This document shows, one piece after another, positions 39,823 through 48,515 of a stretch of 64,000 nt of DNA. A program made the translations under genes and the position numbers. Source of the stretch: Promicromonospora sp. AC04 (lineage in GTDB: Bacteria > Actinomycetota > Actinomycetes > Actinomycetales > Cellulomonadaceae); NCBI RefSeq assembly GCF_003058225.1, contig NZ_QBUG01000001.1, positions 496,001-560,000 of the forward strand. Reading direction: 5' to 3'. The notes beneath the pieces were generated by a model. It did not search any database, was not told the DNA's origin, and saw only the letters and a program-made list of their open reading frames with translations. The first letter of the stretch is position 1, and each line of letters starts with the position of its first letter.

Positions 39823-39852
39823 GCTCCAGGTCCGCGCGGGGGGCCTGGGAGG
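39823..39852 (+). promoter_or_regulatory. Hairpin overlapping the ANTAR gene's ribosome binding site
   Basis: CTCCAGG near 39824-39830 can pair with CCTGGGAG near 39844-39851, enclosing a GC-rich loop. The 3' arm contains the GGGAGG that serves GTG 39858, so the structure would hide the ribosome binding site. A separate GTATC-CC-GATAC palindrome lies at 39778-39789. Confidence 0.4.
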
Positions 39853-39857
39853 TTCGT

Positions 39858-40196
39858 GTGCCATCCGTCGATCAGTTCAAGAACGGTCGGGCAGACCACA
39901 CCGTGGACCGCGCCTTCATCGGCGAGGCAATGATCGAGCGGGCCAAGAGCGTGATCGTCGTGGCACGACGCGTCGACGACGACCAGGCCGCGCAGATCCT
40001 GCTCGACGCCGCCTGCACGGCCAACATCTCCGTACGCCTGGCGGCCGACCAGGTGATGACCGCGCTGCAGGCCGACCGCGAGGAGGGCTGCACGCACGCC
40101 GCACTGATGCGCGCGCTGGGCGCCGTCCGGCCGGATGACCGGCCACCGGACCATGACTCGCTACCTCCGCCGCGACCGGCCGGCCAAGCGGCCTGA
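39858..40196 (+). CDS. Stand-alone ANTAR-like domain protein
   Basis: A 112-residue cytoplasmic protein. The central 60 residues (AFIGEAMIERAKSVIVVARRVDDDQAAQILLDAACTANISVRLAADQVMTAL) match the three-helix ANTAR pattern: a first helix of the I-xx-AK type, then D-xx-A-xx-LL, then R-x-ADxV. ANTAR domains bind paired RNA hairpins and prevent transcription termination, usually under a receiver or GAF domain, which is missing here. GTG 39858 follows GGGAGG. The C terminus is Pro-rich. The regulatory target is unknown; its own leader can fold. Confidence 0.65.
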   Translation: MPSVDQFKNGRADHTVDRAFIGEAMIERAKSVIVVARRVDDDQAAQILLDAACTANISVRLAADQVMTALQADREEGCTHAALMRALGAVRPDDRPPDHDSLPPPRPAGQAA

Positions 40197-40233
40197 CTCC
40201 CGGCCGTTCGCACGGGACCGGGGTCGAGCCGCC

Positions 40234-41322
40234 CTACCCGTCGCCGAGCGTCGAGGCGCGGACGACCAGGCGCGGCGCGAGCCGCTCGACGCCGTGCGCG
40301 GGGTCCCCGTCGATCGCCGCGATCAGGAGCTCCGCGGCGCGCTGGCCGAGCCGCTCGAGCCGCATGTCCACGGTGGTCAGCGGCGGCCGGCTAGCCAGCG
40401 ACATGACCTCCCAGTCGTCGTACCCGGTCACGGCAACATCGTCGGGCACCCGCAGCCCGAGCTCCCGCAACCGATCACACCCACCCCGCGCGACCTGATC
40501 GGACGCAAACACAATGGCATCAACCGCCCCCGGGCCAGCAGTCGAGATCTGGTGTCCGGGGTCGAGATCTGGTGGCGCACCACCAGATCTGGGCGCCACC
40601 ACCAGATCTCGACGATGGCCCAGGAGAACGTCCACCGCGCGGCGGCCCCACTGCTCCGACCAGTCCCCGTACAGAGGCGGGGCCGCCAGCTCCAGGCCGC
40701 GGGCCGCGAGCTCCGCCACCAGCGTGTCGTGCCGCACCACCGACGCCGCCTGCTCGGCGCGCCCGCCCACGTAGGCGATCCGACGGCGGCCGAGCCCGGC
40801 GAGGTGCTCGACGAGGAGCCGCATCCCGGCGGCGTCGTCGGGCACCACCGAGGCGTCGTCGGAGTCGGTGGACGGCGCGAACGCGTAGACCACGGGCATC
40901 GGGACCCGGATGGGCTCGCGCGGCTCGGTGGTGCGGCCGGTGACGATGATCCCGTCGACCCGCCGGGCCACGAGCGCGCGCACGTGGTGCTGCTCGCGCA
41001 CCGGGTCGTGGCGTGCGGTGGCGAGCAGCGCCGACAGGGCGCCGCCGACCAGCGCGTTCTCCGCGCCGAGGACGACGGGCAGCGAGAACCGGCCGGCGGA
41101 GTCCGTGCTCAGGAGGCCCACGGTGAAGCTGCGCCGCGCCGACAGGGAGCGCGCGGTGGCGTCGGGTACGAAGCCGAGCCGGTCCGCCGCCTCCCGGACC
41201 CGCGCGCGCGTGCTCTCCCGCAGGGAGCCGGTGTCGTTGAGCGCCTTGGACACCGTGCTCGGCGAGACGCCCGCGAGGGCGGCCACGTCCGTGATCCGCA
41301 CTACCGCTCCCCGGTCCGTCAC
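40234..41322 (-). CDS. LacI-family transcriptional regulator with internal insertion
   Basis: A 362-residue repressor. The LacI helix-turn-helix is VRITDVAALAGVSPSTVSKALNDTG with hinge RSLSARRSFTVGLLST. The periplasmic-binding-like effector domain continues to RLVVRASTLGDG. Around residues 240-268 a Pro/Gly/Arg-rich stretch (HRRDLVVAPRSGGAPPDLD... HQISTAGPG) interrupts the normal transition to DAIVFASDQVARGG; its DNA is the palindromic cassette at 40541-40613. The frame is intact, so the protein may still work. It is divergent from the GH127 operon and is its likely repressor. Confidence 0.92.
   Translation of the reverse strand: MTDRGAVVRITDVAALAGVSPSTVSKALNDTGSLRESTRARVREAADRLGFVPDATARSLSARRSFTVGLLSTDSAGRFSLPVVLGAENALVGGALSALLATARHDPVREQHHVRALVARRVDGIIVTGRTTEPREPIRVPMPVVYAFAPSTDSDDASVVPDDAAGMRLLVEHLAGLGRRRIAYVGGRAEQAASVVRHDTLVAELAARGLELAAPPLYGDWSEQWGRRAVDVLLGHRRDLVVAPRSGGAPPDLDPGHQISTAGPGAVDAIVFASDQVARGGCDRLRELGLRVPDDVAVTGYDDWEVMSLASRPPLTTVDMRLERLGQRAAELLIAAIDGDPAHGVERLAPRLVVRASTLGDG
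40541..40613. repeat. Palindromic repeat cassette inside the LacI gene
   Basis: Four copies of an 11-base box: GAGATCTGGTG forward at 40543-40553 and 40563-40573, and the reverse complement type CCAGATCT at about 40583-40590 and 40602-40609. The two central copies form a long near-perfect hairpin. It resembles a REP/BIME-type mobile palindrome. Confidence 0.8.
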
Positions 41323-41532
41323 GTGCCAACCTCCCTGATTCCGTTTCCTTCTACGCCGGTTTCCGCCGGCACGACCGCCATGTCCCGCCCGGCGGAACGA
41401 GCGTCATCGTACCTCTTCCCCCAGTTCATCACTCAGTTTCCGCACAGTTTCGCCCAGACCTTTGACGCTCGCGACACCGATCCGTACGATCGGGAAATCG
41501 GATTCCTTGTTTCCGTCCTGAAGGAGCGATCG

Positions 41533-43461
41533 ATGACGACCCTGACGCCCAGCGGTACGACGCGCGGACCTGCCGAGCCCACCAGTGACGCCCGGATCAC
41601 GCTCCGGCCCCTCGCCCCCGGGCGGGTCACCGTGGACGCGGGCCTGTGGCGCCGCACCGCCGACGTCAACCGGTCCGCCGCGATTCCCGTCGGCCTCGAA
41701 CAGCTCGGGAAGGCCGGCAACCTGCGCAACCTGGAGATCGCGGCGGGCCAGGCGGAGGGCGAGGCGATCGGCCCGATCTTCGCCGACTCGGACGTGCACA
41801 AGTGGCTGGAGGCCGCCGCCTGGGAGTACGCCCGCGAGCCGGACGAGCAGCTCCTCGCCGACCAGCTGCGCGTCACGGCCCTGCTCGCGGCCGCGCAGGC
41901 GGACGACGGCTACCTCGACTCCGTCCCGATGCTCCGGAACGTGCCCCGGTACAGCGACCTGCCCTGGAGCCACGAGCTGTACTGCGCCGGGCACCTCTTC
42001 CAGGCAGCGGTCGCCCAGGTCCGCGGGACCGGCCACCACGACCTGCTCGACGTCGCCGTCCGGCTCGCCGACCACCTGGTGGCGACGTTCGGCGACGGCG
42101 ACGGGCAGCTCCGCGAGGTCGACGGCCACCCCGTGGTCGAGATGGGGCTGGTCGAGCTGTACCGGGAGACGGGCACGCGGGCCTACCTGGACCTCGCGCG
42201 GTGGTTTGTCGAGGCCCGCGGCACCGGCATCATCGAGGCCCACGGCCACGGGCCAACGTACTACTCCGACCGGGTGCCGGTGCGCGGCGCCACCACCGTC
42301 GAGGGCCACGCCGTGCGCGCGGTGTACCTGGGGGCGGGCGCCGCCGACGTCGCCATCGAGACCGGCGACGCCGAGCTGCTCGCCGCGCTGGAGACCCAGT
42401 ACCGCTCGATGGAGCGCGAGAAGCAGTACGTGACCGGCGGGCTCGGATCGCGCTGGGAGGGCGAGTCGTTCGGCGACCCGTTCGAGCTGCCGCCCGACCG
42501 CGCCTACGCCGAGACGTGCGCGGCGATCGGCGGCGTGCAGTGGGCGTGGCGGATGCTGCTGGCCACGGGCGAGGCCCGGTACGGCGACCAGATCGAGCGG
42601 ATGCTCCTCAACGGGTTCCTCGCCGGCGTATCGCTCGGCGGCACCGAGTACTTCTACGTGAACCCGCTCCAGCTCCGCGGCGACGCCCACGCCGAGGGCG
42701 ACCGCAGCCCGGCGAACGGCCGCCTCGGCTGGTTCGACTGCGCGTGCTGCCCGCCCAACATCATGCGCACGGTCTCCAGCCTCACCGGCTACCTGGCCAC
42801 CACCGACGCCTCCGGCCTGCAGCTGCACCAGTACGCCCCGGGCACCGTGACCGCCCCGCTGACCGGCGGCACCCTGCGGCTGCGCGTCGACACCCGCTAC
42901 CCGGACGAGGGCCGCATCGCGCTCCACCTCGAGGAGGCGCCCGAAGGCGAGGCGACCCTCGCCCTGCGGGTCCCCGCCTGGGCGGACGGCGCCACGCTCG
43001 ACGGCGACCCCGTCGCAGCCGGCACGTACGCCCGGGTCACCCGCCGGTTCGCGCCCGGCGACACGGTGGTGCTCGACCTGCCCCTCACCCCGCGCCTCAC
43101 GGTCGCCGACCCCCGGGTCGACGCCGTCCGCGGCAGCGTCGCGATCGAGCGCGGCCCCCTGGTGTACGCGCTGGAGCAGCCCGACCAGGAGGACGGCGCA
43201 GTGGTCGACGACCTGCGGTTCGACGTCGCCGGCTCGCTGTCCGACGAGTTCCGCCCGGACCTGCTCGGCGGCGTGACGGTCGTGCGGGCACGCGGCGCCG
43301 TCGTCCCCGGGCCCGATCCGGACGCGACGTCGCCCTACGCGCCGGCCACGCCGACGTCGGCCCCCGGGCCGGCGCGCGAGGTCGCGCTGACCGCCATCCC
43401 CTACTACGCCTGGGCCAACCGCGGCCCGCAGCCGATGCGGGTCTGGGTCCCGGTGCTCTAA
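41533..43461 (+). CDS. GH127 beta-L-arabinofuranosidase
   Basis: A 642-residue cytoplasmic glycoside hydrolase of family GH127. The (alpha/alpha)6 barrel carries NLEIAAGQAEG, DVHKWLEAAAW, WSHELYCAGHLFQAAVA and YVTGGLGSRW. The zinc-thiolate catalytic set is visible: Glu and Cys in YAETCAAIGG and the Cys pair in WFDCACCPPN, matching Glu322, Cys340, Cys417 and Cys418 of HypBA1. A C-terminal beta-sandwich follows (GSVAIERGPLVYALE). ATG 41533 follows AAGGAG. It heads an operon with a complete ABC importer lacking the ATPase. It should release L-arabinofuranose from imported arabino-oligosaccharides. Confidence 0.95.
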   Translation: MTTLTPSGTTRGPAEPTSDARITLRPLAPGRVTVDAGLWRRTADVNRSAAIPVGLEQLGKAGNLRNLEIAAGQAEGEAIGPIFADSDVHKWLEAAAWEYAREPDEQLLADQLRVTALLAAAQADDGYLDSVPMLRNVPRYSDLPWSHELYCAGHLFQAAVAQVRGTGHHDLLDVAVRLADHLVATFGDGDGQLREVDGHPVVEMGLVELYRETGTRAYLDLARWFVEARGTGIIEAHGHGPTYYSDRVPVRGATTVEGHAVRAVYLGAGAADVAIETGDAELLAALETQYRSMEREKQYVTGGLGSRWEGESFGDPFELPPDRAYAETCAAIGGVQWAWRMLLATGEARYGDQIERMLLNGFLAGVSLGGTEYFYVNPLQLRGDAHAEGDRSPANGRLGWFDCACCPPNIMRTVSSLTGYLATTDASGLQLHQYAPGTVTAPLTGGTLRLRVDTRYPDEGRIALHLEEAPEGEATLALRVPAWADGATLDGDPVAAGTYARVTRRFAPGDTVVLDLPLTPRLTVADPRVDAVRGSVAIERGPLVYALEQPDQEDGAVVDDLRFDVAGSLSDEFRPDLLGGVTVVRARGAVVPGPDPDATSPYAPATPTSAPGPAREVALTAIPYYAWANRGPQPMRVWVPVL

Positions 43462-43489
43462 AACCCACAAAGCGCAGGGAAGGAGAGCA

Positions 43490-44803
43490 ATGGAGCTCAC
43501 CAGACGCCAGCTGCTCACGCTGGCCGGCACGGCGACCGCGGCCGCCGTGCTTGCCGGCTGCGGCGGCACGCTGCGGCCGGCCGACATCACGGCCCCCGGG
43601 TTCGGCGAGAACGCGACCGGCACGCTGAACCTGTGGTGCAGGTCGGAGACGGTGAACGGCACGCAGGCCGTCGTCGACGCGTTCCACCAGGCCCAGGACC
43701 GCATCCGGGTGACGGTCACGCCCATCCCGGGCGGGCAGTACGTCACCAAGCTCGCCACGGCGATCCGCGGCGGGCACGTGCCCGACGTCGTCGACTGCGA
43801 CGACATCAACTCGACCCTGTTCGCGTACCGCGACGCGTTCACGGACCTCACGCCCCTCATCGAGGAGCTCGGCATCGGGGACGCCCTGAGCCCCGGGCAC
43901 CTCGCGCTCAGCACCCGGGACGGCCGCTACTACGGGGTGCCGTTCATCGGGGACTTCTCCGTGCTGTTCTGCAACACCGAGCTGTTCGAGCGCGCCGGGC
44001 TCGACCTGGAGCGGTCCACCGCGGACTTCGACGGCATCCTGGAGGCCGCCCGCGCCATCACCGGCCTGGACGACGGCGTCTACGGCTGGACCTACCCGGG
44101 CAACTCCTCGGGGGCGCTCGGCTTCACCGTCCAGCCCCACGTCTGGGCGACGGGGCGCGACCTGATCGCGGGCGAGGTCGGCGACCAGCGCGGCGACATC
44201 GTCGGCAACGACCCGCTGCGCCGCACGCTCGAGCTGGAGCACACGCTGTGGGCGGAGGAGCTCGTGCCGCCCGGCAGCTTCGCCGACGACGCCTCGCGCT
44301 GGTCCGCGGACTACGTCGCCGGACGGATCGGCATGTTCCCCGCCGGCTACGGCGTCGTCGTGCCCAATGCGGACCCGGAGCTGCTGGCCCGCTCCCAGGT
44401 GGTCCTCCTGCCCGGGCCCGACGGCGGCCGCAGCTTCTTCGACGGCGGCGACAACCTGTGCATCCCCAACGGCGCCGAGAACGCCTCGGCGGCGTGGGAG
44501 TTCATCCGGTTCGCGCTCGACGTGCAGCAGCAGGCGCGTATGCCCGAGGGGTTCTTCTCGCCCGTGAGGTCCGACGTCGCGACGCCGGAGTTCGCGGAGA
44601 GCTATCCGCTGGCGGTGCCGCCGCTGGAGTCGCTGACCAGTGGCTACGCGCCGACAACGCTCGCCTACAACCTGATCTACAACCAGCAGGACGGGCCGTG
44701 GTTGCGCATGTTCCGCTCTGCAGTCTTCGACGGGGAGGTCGATGCAGCGATGCAGGAGGCCCAGACCACGTACGACCGCATCCTGAGGCAGGCCCAGGCA
44801 TGA
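43490..44803 (+). CDS. Sugar ABC transporter substrate-binding lipoprotein
   Basis: A 437-residue lipoprotein. A twin-arginine-like N terminus (TRRQLLTLAG) leads to the lipobox VLAGC near residue 24. The body is a type 1 binding protein (GTLNLWCRSETVNGTQAVVDAF, VPDVVDCDDINSTLFAY, YGVPFIGDFSVLFCNTELFERAG). It lies 28 bp after GH127 with AAGGAGAG before ATG. It likely captures arabinose-containing oligosaccharides. Confidence 0.94.
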   Translation: MELTRRQLLTLAGTATAAAVLAGCGGTLRPADITAPGFGENATGTLNLWCRSETVNGTQAVVDAFHQAQDRIRVTVTPIPGGQYVTKLATAIRGGHVPDVVDCDDINSTLFAYRDAFTDLTPLIEELGIGDALSPGHLALSTRDGRYYGVPFIGDFSVLFCNTELFERAGLDLERSTADFDGILEAARAITGLDDGVYGWTYPGNSSGALGFTVQPHVWATGRDLIAGEVGDQRGDIVGNDPLRRTLELEHTLWAEELVPPGSFADDASRWSADYVAGRIGMFPAGYGVVVPNADPELLARSQVVLLPGPDGGRSFFDGGDNLCIPNGAENASAAWEFIRFALDVQQQARMPEGFFSPVRSDVATPEFAESYPLAVPPLESLTSGYAPTTLAYNLIYNQQDGPWLRMFRSAVFDGEVDAAMQEAQTTYDRILRQAQA

Positions 44804-45735
44804 GCGCCGCGGTGCAGGACCCGCGGCCGGCGCGGGGCCGGCAGTCCGGGGAGGGCCGAAGGGCCGGCACCCTCACCCATCCGTCGCGCACCGGGCTGGC
44901 GCTCGTCACGCCGGCGGTCGCGCTCGTCGTCGTCTTCGTGTTCGTGCCGCTCGTCGTGGCGGTCTACATCTCGCTGACGAACTTCCCGCTCATCGGGCCG
45001 TACCGCTACATCGGGCTCGACAACTACGCGTCGGTCCTCGCCGACCCGACGTTCTGGGACGCCCTCGGCTACACGCTGCTGTACACGTCGATCGTGACGC
45101 TACCGATCCTGCTGCTCGGGTACGGGCTGGCGGTGCTCGTCCGGTCCAACCGGCGGGGCGCGACGCTGCTGCGCACCATCTTCTTCGTCCCGTTCGTCAT
45201 CGGCCTGACGACGCTGAGCTTCCTCATGCTGCTGGAGGCGCAGCCCAACAGCGGCATGGTCAACGTGGTGCTCAAGTGGCTCGGGATCACCGACGGTTCG
45301 ACGGCGTGGCTCGTCGACGGGCCGCTCGCCACCGGGCTGCTGTGCGTCATGGTCGTGTGGGCCGCGTCGGGCCTGACCATGGTGCTGCTCATGTCCGGGA
45401 TGCAGGGCATCCCGCGCGAGGTCTACGAGTCGGCGGAGATCGACGGCGCCTCGTGGTGGCAGCGCGAGTGGTCGATCACGGTGCCGATGCTGCGCCGGAC
45501 CATCGCCATGACGGTGATCCTGTCGGTGATCGGCTCGTTCCTCGCGTTCACGCAGTTCTACATCCTGACCCAGGGCGGGCCAGGTTCGGACACGACGACG
45601 ATAGTGATGGCCATCTACCGCCGGGCGTTCGTGCAGCTCCAGCTCGGGGCCGCGACGGCCATGTCGCTCGTCCTCGTCGTCATCACCGGTCTGGTCACCG
45701 CGGCCCAGTTCTGGCTGCTGCGGGAGAGGAGCTGA
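44800..45735 (+). CDS. Carbohydrate ABC transporter permease (MalF type)
   Basis: A 311-residue permease with six helices after a 30-residue basic tail. Its EAA loop is IPREVYESAEIDGASWWQREWSITVPML. ATG 44800 overlaps the binding-protein stop (ATGA). It pairs with the next gene to form the channel. Confidence 0.94.
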   Translation: MSAAVQDPRPARGRQSGEGRRAGTLTHPSRTGLALVTPAVALVVVFVFVPLVVAVYISLTNFPLIGPYRYIGLDNYASVLADPTFWDALGYTLLYTSIVTLPILLLGYGLAVLVRSNRRGATLLRTIFFVPFVIGLTTLSFLMLLEAQPNSGMVNVVLKWLGITDGSTAWLVDGPLATGLLCVMVVWAASGLTMVLLMSGMQGIPREVYESAEIDGASWWQREWSITVPMLRRTIAMTVILSVIGSFLAFTQFYILTQGGPGSDTTTIVMAIYRRAFVQLQLGAATAMSLVLVVITGLVTAAQFWLLRERS

Positions 45736-45736
45736 C

Positions 45737-46672
45737 ATGGCTACCGTCACGGAGCCCGCAGTGCCGCGTCGCGGCGTCGTCGGACGGCGTCCTTCCGGGG
45801 CTTCCGGTGCCGCGCCGGGGCCGGACCACCGCGGGCCGGAGCGGGACACCCGCGCCAAGCGCACGCTCTACGTGGTCGGCGGGACCCTCGCGGCGCTGGT
45901 GTTCCTGGTGCCGCTCGTGATCGCGTTCGTGCGGGCCGGGCAGCCGGGCGACGTCATCGTCGCGGCCCCCGATTCGCGGTTCTTCGACCTGTCCTGGGTC
46001 AACTTCCAGGCGGTGGTCGACCAGCCGGAGGTGTGGCGCGGCATCCTGAACTCGGCGATCGTCTCCGTGTCCACCGCCGTGCTCACTGCCGTGCTCGCCA
46101 CCTTTGCCGGGTACGGGTTCGCCAAGTTCCCGTTCCGGGGGCGCGCGGTGCTCTTCGGGCTCGTGCTGGTCACCCTGATGATCCCGTTCCAGGCGATCCT
46201 CACGCCGCTCTACCTGCAGATGAACGTCATGGGGCTCACGGACAGCCTGTTCGGCCTCGTGCTCTTCTACACGACGGTGAACCTGCCGTTCGGCATCTTC
46301 GTCATGCGCAACACGTTCGCGGCGGTGCCGGCCGAGCTGGAGGACTCCGCCCACGTGGACGGCGCGGGGACCATCCGGATCCTCGTCTCGGTGCTGCGGC
46401 CTCTGGTGATTCCCGGGACTGCTACCGCCGCGCTGTACGCGTTCCTCGCGTCCTGGACGGAGTTCCTCGGGGCGCTGACGTTCCTCACCGACCAGAACCT
46501 CTACACGCTGCCGGTGTCGCTGGTGAACCTGCAGCAGGGGGCGTACGGGCAGGTGAACTTCGGGCTGCTGGCCGCGGGGGCGGTCATCGCGATGATCCCC
46601 TGCGTGATCCTGTACGTGGCGCTCCAGCGGTACTACGTGGCGGGGCTCGCGTCGGGGTCGGTGAAGGGGTGA
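45737..46672 (+). CDS. Carbohydrate ABC transporter permease (MalG type)
   Basis: A 311-residue permease with an Arg/Pro/Gly-rich N-terminal tail of about 45 residues and six helices. The EAA loop is VPAELEDSAHVDGAGTIRILVSVLRPL. One base separates it from the previous stop. It closes the GH127 operon, and its end lies ten bases from the convergent XRE gene. Confidence 0.94.
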   Translation: MATVTEPAVPRRGVVGRRPSGASGAAPGPDHRGPERDTRAKRTLYVVGGTLAALVFLVPLVIAFVRAGQPGDVIVAAPDSRFFDLSWVNFQAVVDQPEVWRGILNSAIVSVSTAVLTAVLATFAGYGFAKFPFRGRAVLFGLVLVTLMIPFQAILTPLYLQMNVMGLTDSLFGLVLFYTTVNLPFGIFVMRNTFAAVPAELEDSAHVDGAGTIRILVSVLRPLVIPGTATAALYAFLASWTEFLGALTFLTDQNLYTLPVSLVNLQQGAYGQVNFGLLAAGAVIAMIPCVILYVALQRYYVAGLASGSVKG

Positions 46673-46682
46673 CGGCCCGGGG

Positions 46683-47924
46683 TCAGGTCGCGAGCAGGCC
46701 GCCGCGGCGGGCGAGGCCGCGTACGTGCGGGCGGGCGCGGGCGCGGTCGCGAACGATCAGCTCGCGCAGCAGCTCACGGACGATCGTGGAGTCGTGGACG
46801 CCGTCGGCGGAGACCCGCTCGGCATCCAGCAGGACCAGCGCGGCGGACTCGTCCTCGCCGCGCCGCACAAACCCGCGGGCCACCGAGATCAGCGCGGCCG
46901 ACCTGCGCTCCACGCTCGGCACGTTGTTCAGGTCGAGGCGGGCCGACAGCTCGACGACGTCGTCCGGCCGCCCGAGCACGGCGCTCATCGCCACGGCGTG
47001 GATGTCGACGTTCCCGGAGCCGAACTTCGTCCACGGGTCGTAGTAGTCGCGCCCGAGGGCGTCGGCGGTGTCCTGGGCGACGCGGTGCAACGCCCAGGCG
47101 CGGCCGTCCTGCTCGGACTGTGCGGCGCCGACCGCCGCCGCCAGGTGCAGCATCCCGTACGCGCCCAGGAGGTCCCTGCGCGGGTTGGCCGGGTCGATGC
47201 GGGCGCGGAGCTCGTCGGCGGCGACCAGGCAGATCCGGGTCGCCTCGTCCTGGTGGCCGGCGCTCCGGTACGTGCCCGACAACGCCCAGGCGGACAACGC
47301 GATGAGGTACGGGTCGTCCGCCTCGCGGGCCAGGTGGGCCGCGCGGTCGGACACGACCCAGGCCAGGTCTCCGGACGGGACGTGGTGCAGCCACTGCCGC
47401 GCGATCTGGTAGGCACCCGCCAGGGTGCGCGCACCGCCCACCCGGTCCGACGACGTCGCGCGGGCCGCGTGAGCGTCTGCCACGAGCGCGGGGAGAATCG
47501 CGCCGACCGCACGGTGCGCGGACGGCGACTCGTGCCAGACCTTCCAGGCCTGGTCGACGCGTGCCGCCACATCGGCCAGGTCGGGCGCCGGGTCGATGAC
47601 CGGGACCGGTCCGGCCGAGCGCATGATGACCTGACGGAGCGCGGCAGCGGTCTCGGTCTCGTCCTGCGACGGGTCGGTGCGAGGTGTCAGCGTGTCCAGC
47701 GGCCTGCCGATCAGGTCGTCGACGGTGCAGCCGATGACCGAGGCGATCCGGACCAGGTCGGTGAGCCGCTCGGCGTGCCGGCGGCCCTGCTCGACGGCGG
47801 AGACCCACTGGACGGACCTGCCGATCTGCTCGGCGAGCGAAAGCTGGGTCACGCCGACGGCACGACGGTGGGCGGCGATCGCCGCTCCCACGCCACGCAA
47901 CAGGTCCGCATCCCCTGTCATCAC
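46683..47924 (-). CDS. XRE-family regulator with TPR-like C-terminal domain
   Basis: A 413-residue regulator. Residues 9-75 are a Cro/C1-type helix-turn-helix (GAAIAAHRRAVGVTQLSLAEQIGRSVQWVSAVEQGRR). The rest is an alpha-helical, TPR-like domain (ALSAWALSGTYRSAGHQDEATRICLVAADELRA, GAYGMLHLAAAVGAAQSEQDGRAWALHR) as in actinobacterial peptide- or metabolite-sensing regulators. It is divergent from a chain of four small ORFs. A palindrome lies 43 bp upstream of its start. A second ATG three bases downstream is equally good. Confidence 0.9.
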   Translation of the reverse strand: MMTGDADLLRGVGAAIAAHRRAVGVTQLSLAEQIGRSVQWVSAVEQGRRHAERLTDLVRIASVIGCTVDDLIGRPLDTLTPRTDPSQDETETAAALRQVIMRSAGPVPVIDPAPDLADVAARVDQAWKVWHESPSAHRAVGAILPALVADAHAARATSSDRVGGARTLAGAYQIARQWLHHVPSGDLAWVVSDRAAHLAREADDPYLIALSAWALSGTYRSAGHQDEATRICLVAADELRARIDPANPRRDLLGAYGMLHLAAAVGAAQSEQDGRAWALHRVAQDTADALGRDYYDPWTKFGSGNVDIHAVAMSAVLGRPDDVVELSARLDLNNVPSVERRSAALISVARGFVRRGEDESAALVLLDAERVSADGVHDSTIVRELLRELIVRDRARARPHVRGLARRGGLLAT

Positions 47925-47966
47925 TTCACGATAGGCCGCCGGTGGCGCAACGAACAGGGACCAGAA

Positions 47967-47984
47967 CTGCTACGGCTGTAGCAG
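47967..47984. promoter_or_regulatory. Palindromic candidate operator of the XRE/small-ORF locus
   Basis: CTGCTAC (47967-47973) and GTAGCAG (47978-47984) form a perfect inverted repeat with a four-base spacer, in the intergenic region shared by the XRE gene and the divergent small ORFs. It is a natural site for the XRE protein. Confidence 0.6.
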
Positions 47985-48102
47985 CCGCCACCTGCGCCCG
48001 GCCCATAACGTCGTTTCGCATCGGCGGGCCGTGACAGGCCGTGACCCACTAGCGGCCCGCCGACCAGCCAGAGCACCGACGCACTTGCACCAGGGAAATG
48101 TG

Positions 48103-48183
48103 ATGGGACCTCGAGACCACGAGCCGGACGTGATGGAGCACAGCGACTCCGACGACCTGACCCGCGCGGGTGAACTCCGATGA
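48103..48183 (+). CDS. 26-residue small protein (coupled chain, first ORF)
   Basis: An acidic small ORF, MGPRDHEPDVMEHSDSDD followed by LTRAGELR. An AGGGA lies upstream, and a GTG at 48100 is in frame. Its TGA overlaps the next ATG (ATGA at 48180-48183). Too short for family recognition; support comes from the coupling and from the ordered chain. Confidence 0.5.
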   Translation: MGPRDHEPDVMEHSDSDDLTRAGELR

Positions 48184-48296
48184 CAACGCTCGTCCTCGCG
48201 GCCCTCGTGATGGCGCTGGGCGCCGTGGTGTGGCGCGCCGTGCAGCACGAGCTCACCACGGCAAAGCGCCATGCGCGCAACGTCTATCCGCACTGA
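48180..48296 (+). CDS. 38-residue single-pass membrane protein
   Basis: MTTLVLAALVMALGAVVW forms one transmembrane helix, followed by a short basic tail (RAVQHELTTAKRHARNVYPH). It overlaps the previous ORF by four bases. Its last codons are the first unit of a 12-bp triplication. It could be a small membrane peptide or holin-like; no family is recognised. Confidence 0.6.
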   Translation: MTTLVLAALVMALGAVVWRAVQHELTTAKRHARNVYPH

Positions 48297-48320
48297 TATC
48301 CGCACTGATATCCGCACTGA
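48285..48320 (+). repeat. Three tandem 12-bp repeats
   Basis: TATCCGCACTGA is repeated exactly three times (48285-48296, 48297-48308, 48309-48320). Each unit carries an in-frame TGA relative to the small membrane ORF, and the first supplies its stop. Confidence 0.9.
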
Positions 48321-48338
48321 GCAAGGGAACCAGGAACG

Positions 48339-48515
48339 ATGTGGGAAGTCACCGCACGCCGCGTCACCCCGAACGGCGAGTACGAGCTGCCGACCGTCTA
48401 CCTCAACGCACGGTTGCACGACATCCGAAACAGCCGCGAAGCACGCACCACGGCCAGCTACCTCTTCGGCGCGGGCTTCGAGTTCGAGGTTCGTGCCGTC
48501 GACGCGGACCGATGA
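48339..48515 (+). CDS. 58-residue small protein (coupled chain, third ORF)
   Basis: A compact, mixed-composition protein: MWEVTARRVTPNGEYELP, then TVYLNARLHDIRNSREARTT and ASYLFGAGFEFEVRAVDADR. AGGAA lies before the ATG. It overlaps the next gene by ATGA. Strand-helix-strand composition suggests a small folded domain; unrecognised. Confidence 0.65.
   Translation: MWEVTARRVTPNGEYELPTVYLNARLHDIRNSREARTTASYLFGAGFEFEVRAVDADR

Noticed and set aside
41323-41532. A LacI operator in the LacI/GH127 intergenic region (for example CCGAT-ATCGG near 41487).
   Set aside because: Only short, non-unique inverted repeats are present; none fits the usual central-CG LacI palindrome well enough to call.
48285-48320. 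The three 12-bp repeats as a miniature CRISPR array.
   Set aside because: Units are directly adjacent with no spacers, far too short, and no cas gene is present.
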